Of a stretch of 64,000 bases of DNA, positions 25,878-36,330 are shown one piece after another. The position numbers and the translations under genes are program-made. Location of the stretch: NCBI GenBank assembly GCA_025809375.1, contig CP099514.1, forward strand, positions 1,736,001-1,800,000, written 5' to 3'. This stretch comes from Bacillus zhangzhouensis. Its GTDB lineage: Bacteria > Bacillota > Bacilli > Bacillales > Bacillaceae. Every line of letters begins with the position of its first letter. Positions within the stretch are counted from its first letter, which is position 1. The notes beneath the pieces were generated by a model. That model did not search any database and had not been told where the DNA came from. It saw only the letters and a list, made by a program, of their open reading frames with translations.

Positions 25878-27052
25878 GCTTTAAGCCACTCCTCTATGGC
25901 TTCTTTTCGGTTTTCTAAACGGTTTTGCAAAACGGCTTTTTTCACCAAATTAAGCTCTTGTGCAATCCATTTCCCAGACGTCTTTTGCCGAAAGGCCATT
26001 AAATCTTTTCCTGAAACAGCGAGGTCTTGGAGCTTTTTAATCGGCAGTGCATTATAAGAACGCTTCGCTGCCTCCAGCTCATCAAAGAAAATGCGGCGCT
26101 CATGTTTTAGCTGCGTGATCTTCAAACTAGATAAAAGCACGTGTTCACCAGCTTCAAACATGTTTTCCGCATCCCAGTCACAATCAACATATTTACTAAT
26201 GGCTACTGCGTCTTTTAAAAGCTTCGTTGACAGCTTCCATTCTTTTAAGAAGTCCGCAGCCTCCTCTTCATCTAAGCCGAGCAAATGGATGCAAGCCCCC
26301 CATACCTCTTCTAGTCCATCCAGTAAGTAATAGGGAAAGGTTTGAAAGGATTCATGAAGACGATCCTCTTTGAGACCTGGTAATTCTTCATATAACTTGG
26401 TTGAAATGAGCACTTGAATGGCCTGCTCACAATGACGGCCTTTTAAAAGCTTCTCCATTTCAATCTTTTTGCGCTCAACCGATATATTGGCAAGCAGATG
26501 CTTATCTTTTTTTATAGCTTCAGCCGTCTCATCAGCGAGCTCAAAGCCAAGCTGGCTTAAAAAACGGACAGCTCTCATCATCCGAAGCGCATCTTCTTGA
26601 AAGCGGCACGCAGGATCTCCTACGGTTTGAATTCGTTTCCGCTTAATATCCTGTTTACCACCTACATGATCAATGACTTTCCCATTTATATCCATAGCCA
26701 TCGCATTAATCGTTAAATCTCTTCTTAAAAGGTCTTCCTTCAAAGACGTGATAAACACCACTTCTTTCGGTCTGCGAAAATCTTCATATTCTGATTCCGT
26801 TCGAAACGTCGTAACCTCATAGCTGACACCATCATGCAAAACAATGACAGTGCCATGCTCCTTACCGACATCTACTGTTTTTTCAAATAAGGATTCAACC
26901 TTATCAGGTGTTGCATCTGTCGCAATATCGATATCGCCAATTTCCCGTCCTAATAGAACATCTCTCACCGCTCCGCCGACAAAGTAAGCCTGATGCCCAT
27001 GTTCGTGCAGTGTATGTAATATAGGGATCGCATGTGTGAATGGTTCATTCAT
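25850..27052 (-). CDS. cca: CCA-adding tRNA nucleotidyltransferase
   Basis: A 400-residue class II nucleotidyltransferase that adds or repairs the 3' CCA of tRNAs. Head domain: [22 protein letters not shown] (two Asp ligands), [24 protein letters not shown]. The start is one of three near ATGs; 27052 is best spaced from GAAGGTG. It overlaps the bshA stop by eight bases and birA by 28, so the three are translated together. Confidence 0.96.
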   Translation of the reverse strand: MNEPFTHAIPILHTLHEHGHQAYFVGGAVRDVLLGREIGDIDIATDATPDKVESLFEKTVDVGKEHGTVIVLHDGVSYEVTTFRTESEYEDFRRPKEVVFITSLKEDLLRRDLTINAMAMDINGKVIDHVGGKQDIKRKRIQTVGDPACRFQEDALRMMRAVRFLSQLGFELADETAEAIKKDKHLLANISVERKKIEMEKLLKGRHCEQAIQVLISTKLYEELPGLKEDRLHESFQTFPYYLLDGLEEVWGACIHLLGLDEEEAADFLKEWKLSTKLLKDAVAISKYVDCDWDAENMFEAGEHVLLSSLKITQLKHERRIFFDELEAAKRSYNALPIKKLQDLAVSGKDLMAFRQKTSGKWIAQELNLVKKAVLQNRLENRKEAIEEWLKACDPQLEND

Positions 27053-28190
27053 CTTCATCATCACCTTCGATCAATTCTAGGTAAAGCTTTTCATATTCAC
27101 TCACAATCTTTTCAGAAGAGAAATGAGCCTGAACACTAGACTGAGCTGCCGCTGACACTTTTTCATGAAGCGCTTCGTCTTTCAGCAGAGACACTGCATA
27201 CTTTGCTGCTCCATCGATATCGCCGAGCGGGACAAGGAACCCTGTTTCTCCGTGTGTAATGACCTCTGGAATACCGCCGACATCTGTTCCTATACAAGGG
27301 ACACCGCACGCCATTGCCTCAAGGAGCACAAGCCCAAAGCTCTCCTTCTCCGAAAGAAGCAGTTTCAAATCACTTATTGAATAAAGCTCCTCAACCTTCT
27401 CTTGCTTGCCTAAGAACAACACGCGGTCTGTCAGTCCGAGTTTTTTCACAAGTTCGCATACGACCGATTTTTCAGGACCATCACCAATGAGCAGCAGCTT
27501 TGCCTGCACCTGTTCAGAAATCTTTTGAAACACATGAATCACATCATGCACCCGTTTCACCTTTCGAAAGTTTGATACATGGATGATGACCTTTTCGTTC
27601 GGTAAAAGACCATAATGTGTCTTTAACAAATCGTGATCTTCACGCAAATACACCCGTTCATCAACAAAATTATGAATTGTATCAATCTTTTTATCTGGTT
27701 TGATGAGATCGTACGTTTGCGCAGCTAATGAATGCGACACCGCCGTTACCCGGTCTGATGATTCGATTGCAAATCGAATGACTTCCTTTAATGATGGATC
27801 ATAGCCTAAAACGGTAATATCTGTTCCATGAAGCGTCGTAACGACTTTCACAGAGTGTCCAGTCATTTGTTTGGCTAGAAACGCACAGACAGCATGCGGG
27901 ACCGCATAATGCGCGTGAATAATATCAAGCTTTTCTCGTTTTGCGACTTCTGCTAATTTGCTTGCCAGCGCAAGGTCATAAGGCGGATATTGAAAAACTG
28001 CATATTGATTCACATCCACCTCATGAAAATAAATATTCGGATATATTTTATTAAGCCTAAACGGAATGCTAGAGGTAATGAAATGAACATCGTGCCCTTT
28101 TTCAGCTAAACGTTTTCCAAGCTCCGTGGCAATAATGCCTGAGCCGCCGACACTTGGATAACATGTAATTCCGACCTTCAGTTTTTTCAT
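27045..28190 (-). CDS. bshA: Bacillithiol synthase step 1: glycosyltransferase BshA
   Basis: A 381-residue GT4 enzyme that links GlcNAc to L-malate, the first bacillithiol step. [23 protein letters not shown] near the N-terminus (in two parts, 16-38), [15 protein letters not shown], and the nucleotide-sugar motif [20 protein letters not shown] (about 283-302) mark the family. Two bases separate it from bshB1. Confidence 0.95.
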   Translation of the reverse strand: MKKLKVGITCYPSVGGSGIIATELGKRLAEKGHDVHFITSSIPFRLNKIYPNIYFHEVDVNQYAVFQYPPYDLALASKLAEVAKREKLDIIHAHYAVPHAVCAFLAKQMTGHSVKVVTTLHGTDITVLGYDPSLKEVIRFAIESSDRVTAVSHSLAAQTYDLIKPDKKIDTIHNFVDERVYLREDHDLLKTHYGLLPNEKVIIHVSNFRKVKRVHDVIHVFQKISEQVQAKLLLIGDGPEKSVVCELVKKLGLTDRVLFLGKQEKVEELYSISDLKLLLSEKESFGLVLLEAMACGVPCIGTDVGGIPEVITHGETGFLVPLGDIDGAAKYAVSLLKDEALHEKVSAAAQSSVQAHFSSEKIVSEYEKLYLELIEGDDEDE

Positions 28191-28192
28191 AA

Positions 28193-28897
28193 TTACCCCC
28201 CAAGTAAGTCATCGTCCATCAAAAGTGGTGTCTTTGTGATAAACCCTTCTGCATAAGCTTTGTTGACTTCTCTTCCATACATAGACTCTCTCATTTTGAC
28301 AAAATCAATATAACCGTTTACAAGAGGTGTCTCTACTGAATTTGCCGATTTAACAAATTGGCTTTTATACGCATGCAAGCTATCAATTTTTTGGTGCATT
28401 TCCTCAGAAATATCGATCACAAAATCTGGACGATGGTGACCATTAATCATGTAATAATACAGCTGGCTGATTTTATGCGCTGGCTGCTTGTATGAATCTT
28501 CAAATTTATGTATACCTGCAGAAAAAGCGGCCTCTTCTACAAGTGAGCCCGCATGGCCATGATCTGGATGACGATCTTGATGGTGCGGAGCGAAAATCAG
28601 TTTCGGTTTGTATGTTCGAATCACGCCCGCAATGTCCTTTATCGCTTCGTCATTTAGATACAGCCCTCTATCTGGCAGTGTAAGCTGGATTCTCGCTCTG
28701 ACACCTAAAATAGCGGCGGCGGCTTTTGCTTCTTCTTTGCGGCTCTCTACCGTTCCATTTGAAGATAATTCGGCCTGGGTCAAGTCGCAAATCCCCACGC
28801 GCGCCCCTTTTTTTACGTATTTTGCAATCGTTCCGCCCATTCCGATCTCTACATCATCGCTATGGGCACCGAATGCAAGGATATCAAGTCGTTTCAT
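28193..28897 (-). CDS. bshB1: Bacillithiol deacetylase BshB1
   Basis: A 234-residue LmbE-type zinc deacetylase that removes acetyl from GlcNAc-malate. [15 protein letters not shown] carries His-x-Asp-Asp and [13 protein letters not shown] the third zinc ligand. ATG at 28897 sits six bases after GGAGG; it overlaps mgsA by 14 bases. The C-terminal LDDDLLGG ending matches the family. Confidence 0.94.
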   Translation of the reverse strand: MKRLDILAFGAHSDDVEIGMGGTIAKYVKKGARVGICDLTQAELSSNGTVESRKEEAKAAAAILGVRARIQLTLPDRGLYLNDEAIKDIAGVIRTYKPKLIFAPHHQDRHPDHGHAGSLVEEAAFSAGIHKFEDSYKQPAHKISQLYYYMINGHHRPDFVIDISEEMHQKIDSLHAYKSQFVKSANSVETPLVNGYIDFVKMRESMYGREVNKAYAEGFITKTPLLMDDDLLGG

Positions 28898-29303
28898 TTG
28901 TTCCTCCATTTTTTGCTACATCTCGAAAATCAAACATACCTTTATTTAAATTCCTGACTAAAACTTCAGCGGTTCCCATATTGGTGGCTAATGGAATGGT
29001 ATACACATCGCAAAGCCGGATGAGTGCAGATACATCCGGTTCATGCGGCTGCGCAGTTAGCGGGTCTCTAAAAAAGAGTACAAGATCCATTGCATTATCA
29101 GCAATTAAAGCACCGATCTGCTGATCTCCCCCAAGTGGTCCTGACTGGAAACGATGAATGGGAAGGCCCGTCGCTTCTTTCACTCTCAAACCCGTTGTCC
29201 CTGTTGCGTAAAGTGTATGATCTGCCAAAATATCATGGTACGCAATGGCAAACTGAATCATGTCACTTTTTTTCTTATCGTGAGCGATTAAAGCAATGTT
29301 CAT
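28884..29303 (-). CDS. mgsA: Methylglyoxal synthase
   Basis: A 139-residue enzyme turning dihydroxyacetone phosphate into methylglyoxal. [27 protein letters not shown], and [15 protein letters not shown] hold the phosphate loop and catalytic Asp residues. It is in the dapB-bsh operon; bacillithiol detoxifies methylglyoxal, a sensible pairing. Confidence 0.95.
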   Translation of the reverse strand: MNIALIAHDKKKSDMIQFAIAYHDILADHTLYATGTTGLRVKEATGLPIHRFQSGPLGGDQQIGALIADNAMDLVLFFRDPLTAQPHEPDVSALIRLCDVYTIPLATNMGTAEVLVRNLNKGMFDFRDVAKNGGTNETT

Positions 29304-29320
29304 CAGGAATCCACTCCTTA

Positions 29321-30124
29321 TTAGTCGATGATATTTTCTAAACCATAGACGAGCTGATCAATGTGCATGACCTGTTCCACTGAAAGCTTCACGCCTGACA
29401 TAAAGGATGCACGGTTATAAGAATCATGACGAATGGTAAGCGTCTGTCCGTCCATTCCAAACAGCACTTCTTGATGTGCAATCATACCAGGAAGTCTCAC
29501 GCTGTGCAGACGGATACCATCATAATCTGCTCCTCGTGCCCCTTCGATTAATTCTTTCTCGTCTGGATGTCCCTGTTTTTTGCTTTCTCTTACTTCTGCA
29601 ATCATTTCAGCCGTTTTTAAACCCGTACCGCTTGGGGCATCTAGTTTTTGATCATGGTGAAGCTCAATGATTTCAACGTCAGGAAAATAATTCGCTGCCA
29701 TTTTGGCAAATTTCATCATTAAGACCGCACCGACAGCAAAGTTTGGTGCAATAATACAGCCTATGCCCTTTTCTTCTGTTAATTGCTGAATCTCTTTTAA
29801 GTCCTCTTCTGAAAATCCAGTTGTTCCTACGACTGGACGCACGCCATGTTCAAGTGCTTTTTTTGTATGTACTTTTCCGATTTCTGGTGTCGTCAGATCA
29901 ATTAATACATCTGGTGCTGTTTCTGAAAGACACACATCAATATCCGTATAAATTGGCGCATGAGATGTCGAATGAATCACATCAGATAATTTTTTTCCTT
30001 CATGTGTGTGATCAAGTGCTGCTACCAGTTCAAAATGGCCTGTTTCTTCCGCCAGCTTCACAGTCTCTATCCCCATTCTTCCTCTTGCTCCAGCGATTAC
30101 TACTTTGATGGTTTCATTCGTCAT
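29321..30124 (-). CDS. dapB: 4-hydroxy-tetrahydrodipicolinate reductase DapB
   Basis: A 267-residue NAD(P)H reductase of the lysine and dipicolinate pathway. [16 protein letters not shown] (nucleotide loop), GTTGFSEED, the catalytic [14 protein letters not shown] and [17 protein letters not shown] are all seen. Starts five bases after ypjD stops. Confidence 0.97.
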   Translation of the reverse strand: MTNETIKVVIAGARGRMGIETVKLAEETGHFELVAALDHTHEGKKLSDVIHSTSHAPIYTDIDVCLSETAPDVLIDLTTPEIGKVHTKKALEHGVRPVVGTTGFSEEDLKEIQQLTEEKGIGCIIAPNFAVGAVLMMKFAKMAANYFPDVEIIELHHDQKLDAPSGTGLKTAEMIAEVRESKKQGHPDEKELIEGARGADYDGIRLHSVRLPGMIAHQEVLFGMDGQTLTIRHDSYNRASFMSGVKLSVEQVMHIDQLVYGLENIID

Positions 30125-30129
30125 CGTCT

Positions 30130-30465
30130 CTACTTCCCTTCTTTTTTCGTCCAGCGGTCTTTATCTCTTGTGTTGAATTTATGCATCACACGGTCATGTG
30201 CTTCTTCTAGTGAAATATCAAGTGAATTAGCGAGGCATGTTAACACAAACAAAACATCACCAATTTCTTCTTCCATGCTTTTTTGTGTTTCCGTTGTTTT
30301 TTTCGGCTTTTCTCCATAGTAATGGTTCACCTCTCTTGCCAGCTCTCCTAATTCTTCTGTCAGACGGGCCATCATAGCAAGCGGGCTGAAATAGCCTTCT
30401 TTAAATTGTCCTATGTAATCATCTACTTCTTGCTGCACGTGACGCAGCGTTTTTTCTTTCGTCAT
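30130..30465 (-). CDS. ypjD: MazG-like nucleotide pyrophosphohydrolase YpjD
   Basis: A 111-residue all-alpha dNTP pyrophosphatase. Metal-binding [10 protein letters not shown] (E-x-x-E) and [15 protein letters not shown] (E-x-x-D) are present. ATG 30465 follows AGGAGG at nine bases. First gene of the ypjD-dapB-mgsA-bshB1-bshA-cca-birA chain. Confidence 0.93.
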   Translation of the reverse strand: MTKEKTLRHVQQEVDDYIGQFKEGYFSPLAMMARLTEELGELAREVNHYYGEKPKKTTETQKSMEEEIGDVLFVLTCLANSLDISLEEAHDRVMHKFNTRDKDRWTKKEGK

Positions 30466-30538
30466 GAAGCTCATCCTCCTATCCATCTCTTACATGTTAG
30501 CGAAATCATCAATATTTGACAAATGTTTAAGACTCAGT

Positions 30539-30567
30539 TTGCTTGTTTCTCTCCCATACCATATAAT
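30539..30567 (+). promoter_or_regulatory. SigA promoter of ypjC
   Basis: TTGCTT, 17-base spacer, TATAAT, with the coding start 35 bases beyond. Confidence 0.75.
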
Positions 30568-30602
30568 ATTATCGCTGTCTAAGCAAAAAAAGGAGTGATC
30601 TC

Positions 30603-31475
30603 TTGCTAAAAGAAATTCGTCTTAAAAATATCGTATTTATTTTAATCGGATCTGCGATTTTTTCTTTCGGTCTTGTTCATTTTAATATGCAGAACAATTT
30701 GGCGGAAGGCGGATTTACAGGTATTACACTGCTTTTATATTTTCTATTTCACATTGACCCATCCATTTCAAACCTTGTCTTAAACATTCCCATCTTTTTT
30801 ATTGGCTGGAAAATGCTCGGCAGAACGATGTTTACTTATACAATTGTAGGAACAGTCAGTCTTTCTGTCTTTCTTTCCATCTTCCAGCGCTTTCAAATAC
30901 ATATGCCTCTCCAGCACGATTTAGCCTTAGCCGCCCTCTTTGCAGGTGTGTTTATCGGAACAGGCCTCGGAATCATCTTTAAATTCGGCGGTACAACAGG
31001 CGGTGTGGACATCATTGCAAGACTGATCAACAAGCATTATCAGGTGGCCATGGGAAGAACGATGTTCATCTTCGACGCATGCGTCATTACCATCTCTCTT
31101 ACCTACTTAAATTATAAAGAAGCGATGTATACACTTGTCGCAGTGTTTGTTGCTGCGAAGGTCATTGACTTCATGCAAGAAGGCGCTTACTCAGCCAAAG
31201 GCGCCATGATTATCTCTGAAAAAGATGACATCATTCAAAAGAAAATCACGGATGAAATGGAGCGCGGTGTCACCATCTTAAAAGGGATCGGTTCTTATAC
31301 GAAGCAGGAGCGCAACGTCCTTTATTGCGTCGTTCCGAAAAACGAGCTTGCCCACCTTAAAAGCGTCGTAACCTCAGTCGATCCTCATGCGTTTGTATCT
31401 GTCAGTGACGTGCATGATGTACTCGGTGAAGGCTTCACATTAGATGAACACAAAAAGCCGCTTAACCCGCATTAA
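30603..31475 (+). CDS. ypjC: YpjC, YitT/DUF161 membrane protein
   Basis: A 290-residue protein with five to six N-terminal membrane helices and a cytosolic DUF2179 domain (about 200-285). Marks: LVHFNMQNNLAEGGFTGIT, GTGLGIIFKFGGTTGGVDIIA. The family may be transporters; substrate unknown. The start is TTG at 30603 after AGGAGTG. It is convergent with ypjB. Confidence 0.88.
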   Translation: MLKEIRLKNIVFILIGSAIFSFGLVHFNMQNNLAEGGFTGITLLLYFLFHIDPSISNLVLNIPIFFIGWKMLGRTMFTYTIVGTVSLSVFLSIFQRFQIHMPLQHDLALAALFAGVFIGTGLGIIFKFGGTTGGVDIIARLINKHYQVAMGRTMFIFDACVITISLTYLNYKEAMYTLVAVFVAAKVIDFMQEGAYSAKGAMIISEKDDIIQKKITDEMERGVTILKGIGSYTKQERNVLYCVVPKNELAHLKSVVTSVDPHAFVSVSDVHDVLGEGFTLDEHKKPLNPH

Positions 31476-31508
31476 AAAAAGAAGCACCAGTTTTGGGCTT
31501 CTTTTTTT
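31474..31508. terminator. Bidirectional terminator between ypjC and ypjB
   Basis: AAAAAAAGAAGC / GCTTCTTTTTTT with 11-base loop, T-runs both ways. Confidence 0.9.
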
Positions 31509-32310
31509 ATGATTTAGGATAATCAGCCTGACGTTTTTGCTTCTTTTCTTTTTCAGCACGATATTTCCGAAATCCAACATACGTTAACGTTAATAAAATG
31601 ATACTCCCAGTTGTTAAAATGACCCATAAAAGCGATGGATCAGCTTCATCTTGATCGACGTGAGCAAACACACTCGATAAGTCTTCTTCCAGCTTCGTGA
31701 GACGTTCAAGCTTTGTCCCACTTGATGCTTTTAAAAATTCACCTTGCTCAATCACTTCCATGTGCTGCTTAATCGTCTGCAGCTTTTCAGGCGAAATATC
31801 AATGGTTAAACTTGGATAGATCATATCGTATAAAGAAACCATCTCATTCCAAGTTTCATAAAATGTCGTCGATTCTGGATTTTTCACTTCTTTTTTCAAA
31901 GTAGAAAAAGATCCCATAATAGGCTTCTCGAGCGAACCCCAAAGAGGCTCAGAGTCCGACTGGATCGCATCAAGCAGCATTCTAAATTGAGAGGCATAAC
32001 GAAGCTTTTCGCGCTCATTCAATTCTTCCTGCGGTAGCCCTTTTATCATATCTTGATAGCCAAGTGTAATTTGCCGAATCTGCGTATTCGTCAAAGTTCC
32101 ACGCCAATTCTCAGCTTTAAATGTCTTTTCAACATACAATGCGACTTGTAATGCCTCATCATATTTAGCTTGTCTCGTTAATTGAAAGATGGAATCTGAT
32201 AGTTCCGTTAATTCTTGCAGCGTGTTAGCAGCTGTTTCCTCACCTTTGGCAACAACTGGCTGTAATACGAGGAAAAATAATAGAATCATCGCGATTGGCT
32301 TTCGTTTCAT
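31507..32310 (-). CDS. ypjB: Sporulation protein YpjB
   Basis: A 267-residue exported protein of the YpjB family. Signal peptide 1-22 (MILLFFLVLQPVVAKG), an outer helical domain, and a C-terminal transmembrane helix (about 231-250) with a basic tail. In B. subtilis mutants show a weak sporulation defect; the mechanism is unknown. Confidence 0.87.
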   Translation of the reverse strand: MKRKPIAMILLFFLVLQPVVAKGEETAANTLQELTELSDSIFQLTRQAKYDEALQVALYVEKTFKAENWRGTLTNTQIRQITLGYQDMIKGLPQEELNEREKLRYASQFRMLLDAIQSDSEPLWGSLEKPIMGSFSTLKKEVKNPESTTFYETWNEMVSLYDMIYPSLTIDISPEKLQTIKQHMEVIEQGEFLKASSGTKLERLTKLEEDLSSVFAHVDQDEADPSLLWVILTTGSIILLTLTYVGFRKYRAEKEKKQKRQADYPKS

Positions 32311-32375
32311 GCAAGTCCCTCCTAGCCCTTCTCCTTACAGCGTATGAAGAAAAGGACAAGGTTAGACCAATATTG

Positions 32376-32981
32376 TTAAGGGAGTTCCAGCTTGACTGAT
32401 TTTTTCGATAGAACGAGATAATACGAAACAAGGAGAACCGCAATACTTAACCAAAACGTCGCGTAGCCGATCTCGTTTGAGTAAGCAGACAGCATAGAAT
32501 AACGGGGCATCATATCAAATACATAATCAATCACATCATTATGTAAAATCCAAATGCCAGCTACCACGAGGTGACGTATTTGAAAACGATAATACGGCGC
32601 AAACAATACGGCCTGAACCGCCATCGCAAAGTGAGATGCAATCAGCATGTATCCTTCCCATGGAAAATCATCAACAGATAAAAGCACAAAGATATTCATT
32701 CCTACTGCCCATAGCCCATATTTCATCAGGGTCACAAGAGCAAGTGCTTCAAAATAAGGAGCATTTCGTTTCATCAAAAACGCAAGTAATACAAATAAAA
32801 AGAAAAAGCTGGCCGTTGGACTGTCTGGTACAAAAGCTAAAAAGACAGCCGGCGTCTCTACGAGCTGCGGAATATACCAATAGTAGCCGTACACAGTGCC
32901 AAAGAAATTAATCATAAGCACCAGCACAAGCATGTAGCGCGTTGCTAGCAAATATTGAATCCATCTCATATGTCTCTTCAC
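32376..32981 (-). CDS. ypjA: YpjA, DUF1405 membrane protein
   Basis: A 201-residue integral membrane protein with about six hydrophobic helices (for example 13-33, 48-66, 75-97 and 172-190) and the family segments YYWYIPQLVETP, PFYRFQ-like PYYRFQIRHLV and WILHNDVIDYVFDM. Function unknown. It lies 65 bases upstream of ypjB, with the qcr terminator before it. Confidence 0.85.
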   Translation of the reverse strand: MKRHMRWIQYLLATRYMLVLVLMINFFGTVYGYYWYIPQLVETPAVFLAFVPDSPTASFFFLFVLLAFLMKRNAPYFEALALVTLMKYGLWAVGMNIFVLLSVDDFPWEGYMLIASHFAMAVQAVLFAPYYRFQIRHLVVAGIWILHNDVIDYVFDMMPRYSMLSAYSNEIGYATFWLSIAVLLVSYYLVLSKKSVKLELP

Positions 32982-33002
32982 TCACGATCTGTTAAAATCA
33001 GA

Positions 33003-33027
33003 AAAAAGCTGACAGCGCCAGCTTTTT
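33003..33027 (-). terminator. Intrinsic terminator of the qcrABC operon
   Basis: AAAAAGCTG / CAGCTTTTT stem, T-rich on both sides. Confidence 0.85.
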
Positions 33028-33069
33028 CTCTATTGAGTATATCCTTGTACTTGCATTTAAACAACTGAA

Positions 33070-33843
33070 TTATTTTGATTTGACCTCAGATAAATATTTT
33101 GAGAGCTTTTCGAGTTCTTCATCACTGCCTTTAAAGACCCCCTTAGGCATGTTGCCTTTTCCTTCTACAGCGATTTTAGCGATCTCCTCAGGTGAGAGAC
33201 CGTTGTCAACGAGTGACGGTCCGGCTGCTCCGCCCTGCATGTTATCCCCGTGACAGGAGATACACGTCTGCTCTTGATAAATTTTATACTCTTCAGCTGA
33301 GGTATCAATCTCTGCTTCTTTCTTAATCTCACCTTGTTTTGCCGCTGCTTCCCAATCATGCGTTGCAACAGACTCCCATGTTAAATATGTTGCTGCGCCG
33401 ACTGCAAGCAGCATCATCCCGACTGCAATGGGTCTTCTATACGGTCTGCGTTCTGGACCTGAATCAAGAAATGGTGCGAGCAAAAGTGCACCAAACGCAA
33501 TTCCAGGCATAATTATTGCGCCGACAACAGTATAGCTTCCTGCAGCAAATTCATATTTTAATAACTGGTACAAAAATAGGAAATACCAGTCTGGCAGCGG
33601 AATATAGCCAGTATCTGTTGGATCAGCCATCCGCTCAAGCGGAGGCGCATGAACAACAGTTAGGACAAGAAATCCAATTAAAAAAACGGCACCCACAAGC
33701 CATTCCTTTAAAAGAAAGTTCGGCCAAAAGGCTTCTGTTTTCCCCGGATATTCAGAATAGTCTTTAGGTATGTTAGGTTTTCTTTCTGCCGGTATTCTGG
33801 AATCTCCGACAAACTTCATCCCTTTTCCCCTATGCAAAGTCAT
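33070..33843 (-). CDS. qcrC: Menaquinol:cytochrome c reductase, cytochrome b/c subunit QcrC
   Basis: A fusion subunit of about 257 residues: the C-terminal half of a split cytochrome b (three helices; PDWYFLFLYQLLKYEF) followed by a cytochrome c domain with haem-binding CISCH (about 194-198) and the axial methionine in MPKGVFKG. Start 33843 (ATG) or TTG 33837 both fit GAGGAGG. Third gene of qcrABC. Confidence 0.95.
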   Translation of the reverse strand: MTLHRGKGMKFVGDSRIPAERKPNIPKDYSEYPGKTEAFWPNFLLKEWLVGAVFLIGFLVLTVVHAPPLERMADPTDTGYIPLPDWYFLFLYQLLKYEFAAGSYTVVGAIIMPGIAFGALLLAPFLDSGPERRPYRRPIAVGMMLLAVGAATYLTWESVATHDWEAAAKQGEIKKEAEIDTSAEEYKIYQEQTCISCHGDNMQGGAAGPSLVDNGLSPEEIAKIAVEGKGNMPKGVFKGSDEELEKLSKYLSEVKSK

Positions 33844-33879
33844 CCCCTCCTCATTGAACATTCATCAAACGCAGCATTT

Positions 33880-34554
33880 TTACAGCGGTCCAGAAATTCC
33901 TTGCTTACGAATCATAATAAAGTGGGCAGCCATCAACCCAAATAATGCCGCTGGCAAGAAAAAGACGTGGATAGCGAAAAATCTCGTCAGCGTTTGTGCC
34001 CCTACAATGTCAGGATGACCTGCAAGCAGCGTTTTGATCTCTTTACCAATGAAAGGTGTTGCTTCTGCTATTTGAAGACCAACCTTCGTCGCAAACAGCG
34101 CCTTCATATCCCATGGCAAGAGATAACCTGTAAAACCAAGTCCAAGCATCACAAAGAAAATGAGCACACCAACAATCCAGTTCAGCTCTCTAGGCTTTTT
34201 ATACGCTCCTTGAAAAAAGACCCTTAGCGTATGTAAAAACATCATCACAATGACTAAACTCGCACCCCAGTGGTGCATCCCTCTAACAATCTGGCCAAAT
34301 GCCACTTCATTTTGCAAATAATAGACAGATTCCCAGGCATTTTTAATATCCGGCACGTAATACATCGTTAAAAACATGCCCGAAAGGACTTGAATGACTG
34401 TCACAAAAAACGTTAAACCGCCAAAACAATACACAAAAGCGGAGAAATGATGTGCTGGATTGACGTGCTCTGGCACCTCGTGATCCGCAATATCTCTCCA
34501 TAGTGGTGTAATGTCCAGCCGCTCATCTACCCAATCGTAAATCTTGTTCAGCAT
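33880..34554 (-). CDS. qcrB: Menaquinol:cytochrome c reductase cytochrome b6 subunit QcrB
   Basis: A 224-residue membrane protein with four helices and the b-haem histidine pairs (HHFSAFVYCFGG and MRGMHHWGASLVIVMMFLHTLR; PALFGLMAAHFIMI). It accepts electrons from menaquinol, whose prenyl chain is made by hepS/hepT in this window. Two bases after qcrA. Confidence 0.97.
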   Translation of the reverse strand: MLNKIYDWVDERLDITPLWRDIADHEVPEHVNPAHHFSAFVYCFGGLTFFVTVIQVLSGMFLTMYYVPDIKNAWESVYYLQNEVAFGQIVRGMHHWGASLVIVMMFLHTLRVFFQGAYKKPRELNWIVGVLIFFVMLGLGFTGYLLPWDMKALFATKVGLQIAEATPFIGKEIKTLLAGHPDIVGAQTLTRFFAIHVFFLPAALFGLMAAHFIMIRKQGISGPL

Positions 34555-34556
34555 CG

Positions 34557-35063
34557 TTACCCTTCCCCTTTCGGCACAGCTTTTCCAAGATAGAGATATC
34601 CGTCCTTCACTTGCTGCTTATAATGGTCAAGCGGTGCAAGCGGAGGAGTTCCGGGTACGTTTGTCCCATCCTTGTCATACAGTCCATAGTGACACGGGCA
34701 GAAAAATTTGTTTGGATTTTTCGGATCACTGTTCCAGTTCACTGTACATCCTAGATGTTTACAGATTGGCGATAAAGCGACAATTTCATCCCCTTCTTTG
34801 TACACCCATGCTGACCTAGATTCCTTTGACTCATACCATGCATCTACTTGATCAATTTTAAAGTCAAAGCGCTTCGGTTCATTTGTCAGTTCATCTACAC
34901 TGACAACTTGAACCATATCCTGATCCTCTGTTCCTTTTAGCACAGGGTCAAGTGCAAAGCGAACCATAGGCATGAGCATTCCAGCGGCCATAAATCCCCC
35001 CACGCCGGTCAACGTGTAATTCAAAAATTGACGCCTGGACACTCCATGTCTCTTCTCGCTCAT
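34557..35063 (-). CDS. qcrA: Menaquinol:cytochrome c reductase Rieske subunit QcrA
   Basis: A 168-residue Rieske protein. One N-terminal transmembrane helix with a twin-arginine-type SRRQFLNY signal, and the 2Fe-2S motifs CKHLGC and CPCHYG. ATG 35063 follows GGGGGAG. First gene of the complex, with a strong promoter. Confidence 0.96.
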   Translation of the reverse strand: MSEKRHGVSRRQFLNYTLTGVGGFMAAGMLMPMVRFALDPVLKGTEDQDMVQVVSVDELTNEPKRFDFKIDQVDAWYESKESRSAWVYKEGDEIVALSPICKHLGCTVNWNSDPKNPNKFFCPCHYGLYDKDGTNVPGTPPLAPLDHYKQQVKDGYLYLGKAVPKGEG

Positions 35064-35139
35064 TTTTTTCTCCCCCCCTCAGGTCGTCAGCTACTTTATA
35101 ACTGAATTAGAAAAAATTTCATAAAACTAGGACACCCTC

Positions 35140-35168
35140 ATAATATATCAATCTATTCACAAGGTCAA
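35140..35168 (-). promoter_or_regulatory. SigA promoter of qcrABC
   Basis: TTGACC, 17-base spacer, TATTAT on the minus strand, 77 bases before qcrA. Confidence 0.8.
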
Positions 35169-35207
35169 CATCCTAAAAAGCTATGTACAATGCAAATGTA
35201 AGGGTTT

Positions 35208-35654
35208 TTATGAAGGGTTCCATTTTTGTAACAAAAAGTTCAACATTTGTTCTACACTGTCTTGAATGACTTTTTGCTTTAAATCAACCTTCAAATGCTC
35301 CAGCGGAACCGGCTTGAGCAAAAATAGCGATTCACTGATCTCAGCATGCTCTTTCCACTGGTGATCAGATGTAATCAATACGACATGCTCAAAATGATCT
35401 TTAAGCGACTGCTTCATTGTGAGTATGTCTTCTTGTTTCCGGTCACTCACTTCCAAATATGTATGTGGTGGAAAAAGAAAAACCCGCCCTTTTAACTGTC
35501 TTTCAAGTTCCTCTGCTATAAGAATAGTAAACTCTCCTAAAGACACGGTTTGTTTCATTTGATCTGCATCGATCCCAACTAATGGAATGATAGCGGTATC
35601 AATGTAAGCTTTGGATTGCAAAAAGCGATCCGCGTCCTCCGCTTGAAACTTCAT
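35208..35654 (-). CDS. ypiF: YpiF, DUF2487 family protein
   Basis: A 148-residue soluble protein of the DUF2487 family, start ATG 35654 behind AGGGG. Marks: DADRFLQSKAYIDTAIIPLV and ELERQLKGRVFLFP. Function unknown. It follows ypiB by 61 bases and precedes the qcr promoter, as in B. subtilis. Confidence 0.85.
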   Translation of the reverse strand: MKFQAEDADRFLQSKAYIDTAIIPLVGIDADQMKQTVSLGEFTILIAEELERQLKGRVFLFPPHTYLEVSDRKQEDILTMKQSLKDHFEHVVLITSDHQWKEHAEISESLFLLKPVPLEHLKVDLKQKVIQDSVEQMLNFLLQKWNPS

Positions 35655-35715
35655 CAACTTCCCCTCTTTCATAACATAAGCCCTGCCTGTATAGGGCAAG
35701 GCTTATTCGTTCACT

Positions 35716-36255
35716 TTATGACAATAGGCTTAATTCTTTTGCCAGCTTATTAAAGGTTTCTTGATCATGACGGTCAAGTGCTTCATCTATCTCTTTCATG
35801 AGCCGTTCTTTTTGGAAAGTTGCGATTGAGTGCTCAAGTACTTTCTCAGCAAGATCCTTATCTTTTTCGTTCTCATAAAGATCCTTTGGGATATGGGGAT
35901 TTGTTTCAAGAACAGCTGCATATTCCGGCGAACGATAAGCCGAACGGAAATTCAATTGAATAAACAAATCCTGCTGTTTATTCAAACGAATATCATGAAA
36001 TGACTTTTCAGCATCTGTCGTCATGATGTTTTCTTTATAAAATCTAAAGGGAACTTCATCCACACAGTGTGTTGACATGATGATTCCCCTTGGGCAAAAT
36101 TCTGCTTGCTCTACAAAATGAACCTTTTCCATCAAAGAGTCGTGACTCATTAAATAATTTAATATCCAAACACACTCTCTTCGCTTTAGCTGATAATGGT
36201 TTAAGAACCACCGGATAAATTCCTTCTTTTCATTGACAGAAACAGGGGTCTGCAT
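35716..36255 (-). CDS. ypiB: YpiB, UPF0302 family protein
   Basis: 179 residues, exactly the B. subtilis length when started at ATG 36255 with GGAGGG. UPF0302 marks: [37 protein letters not shown] and the C-terminal [20 protein letters not shown] (IDEAL domain-like motif). The IDEAL motif is seen in proteins acting as phospho-signalling partners; the role here is not known. Confidence 0.88.
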   Translation of the reverse strand: MQTPVSVNEKKEFIRWFLNHYQLKRRECVWILNYLMSHDSLMEKVHFVEQAEFCPRGIIMSTHCVDEVPFRFYKENIMTTDAEKSFHDIRLNKQQDLFIQLNFRSAYRSPEYAAVLETNPHIPKDLYENEKDKDLAEKVLEHSIATFQKERLMKEIDEALDRHDQETFNKLAKELSLLS

Positions 36256-36330
36256 GTTATTCCCTCCTCTATCGTAAATTAATTTGCTATACATGAATTA
36301 TTCAACAAACCAGTTCTTCATTCCTGCAAA

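Noticed and set aside
28608-28949. 113-residue plus-strand frame opposite bshB1
   Set aside because: Antisense of a well-supported gene, no family match.
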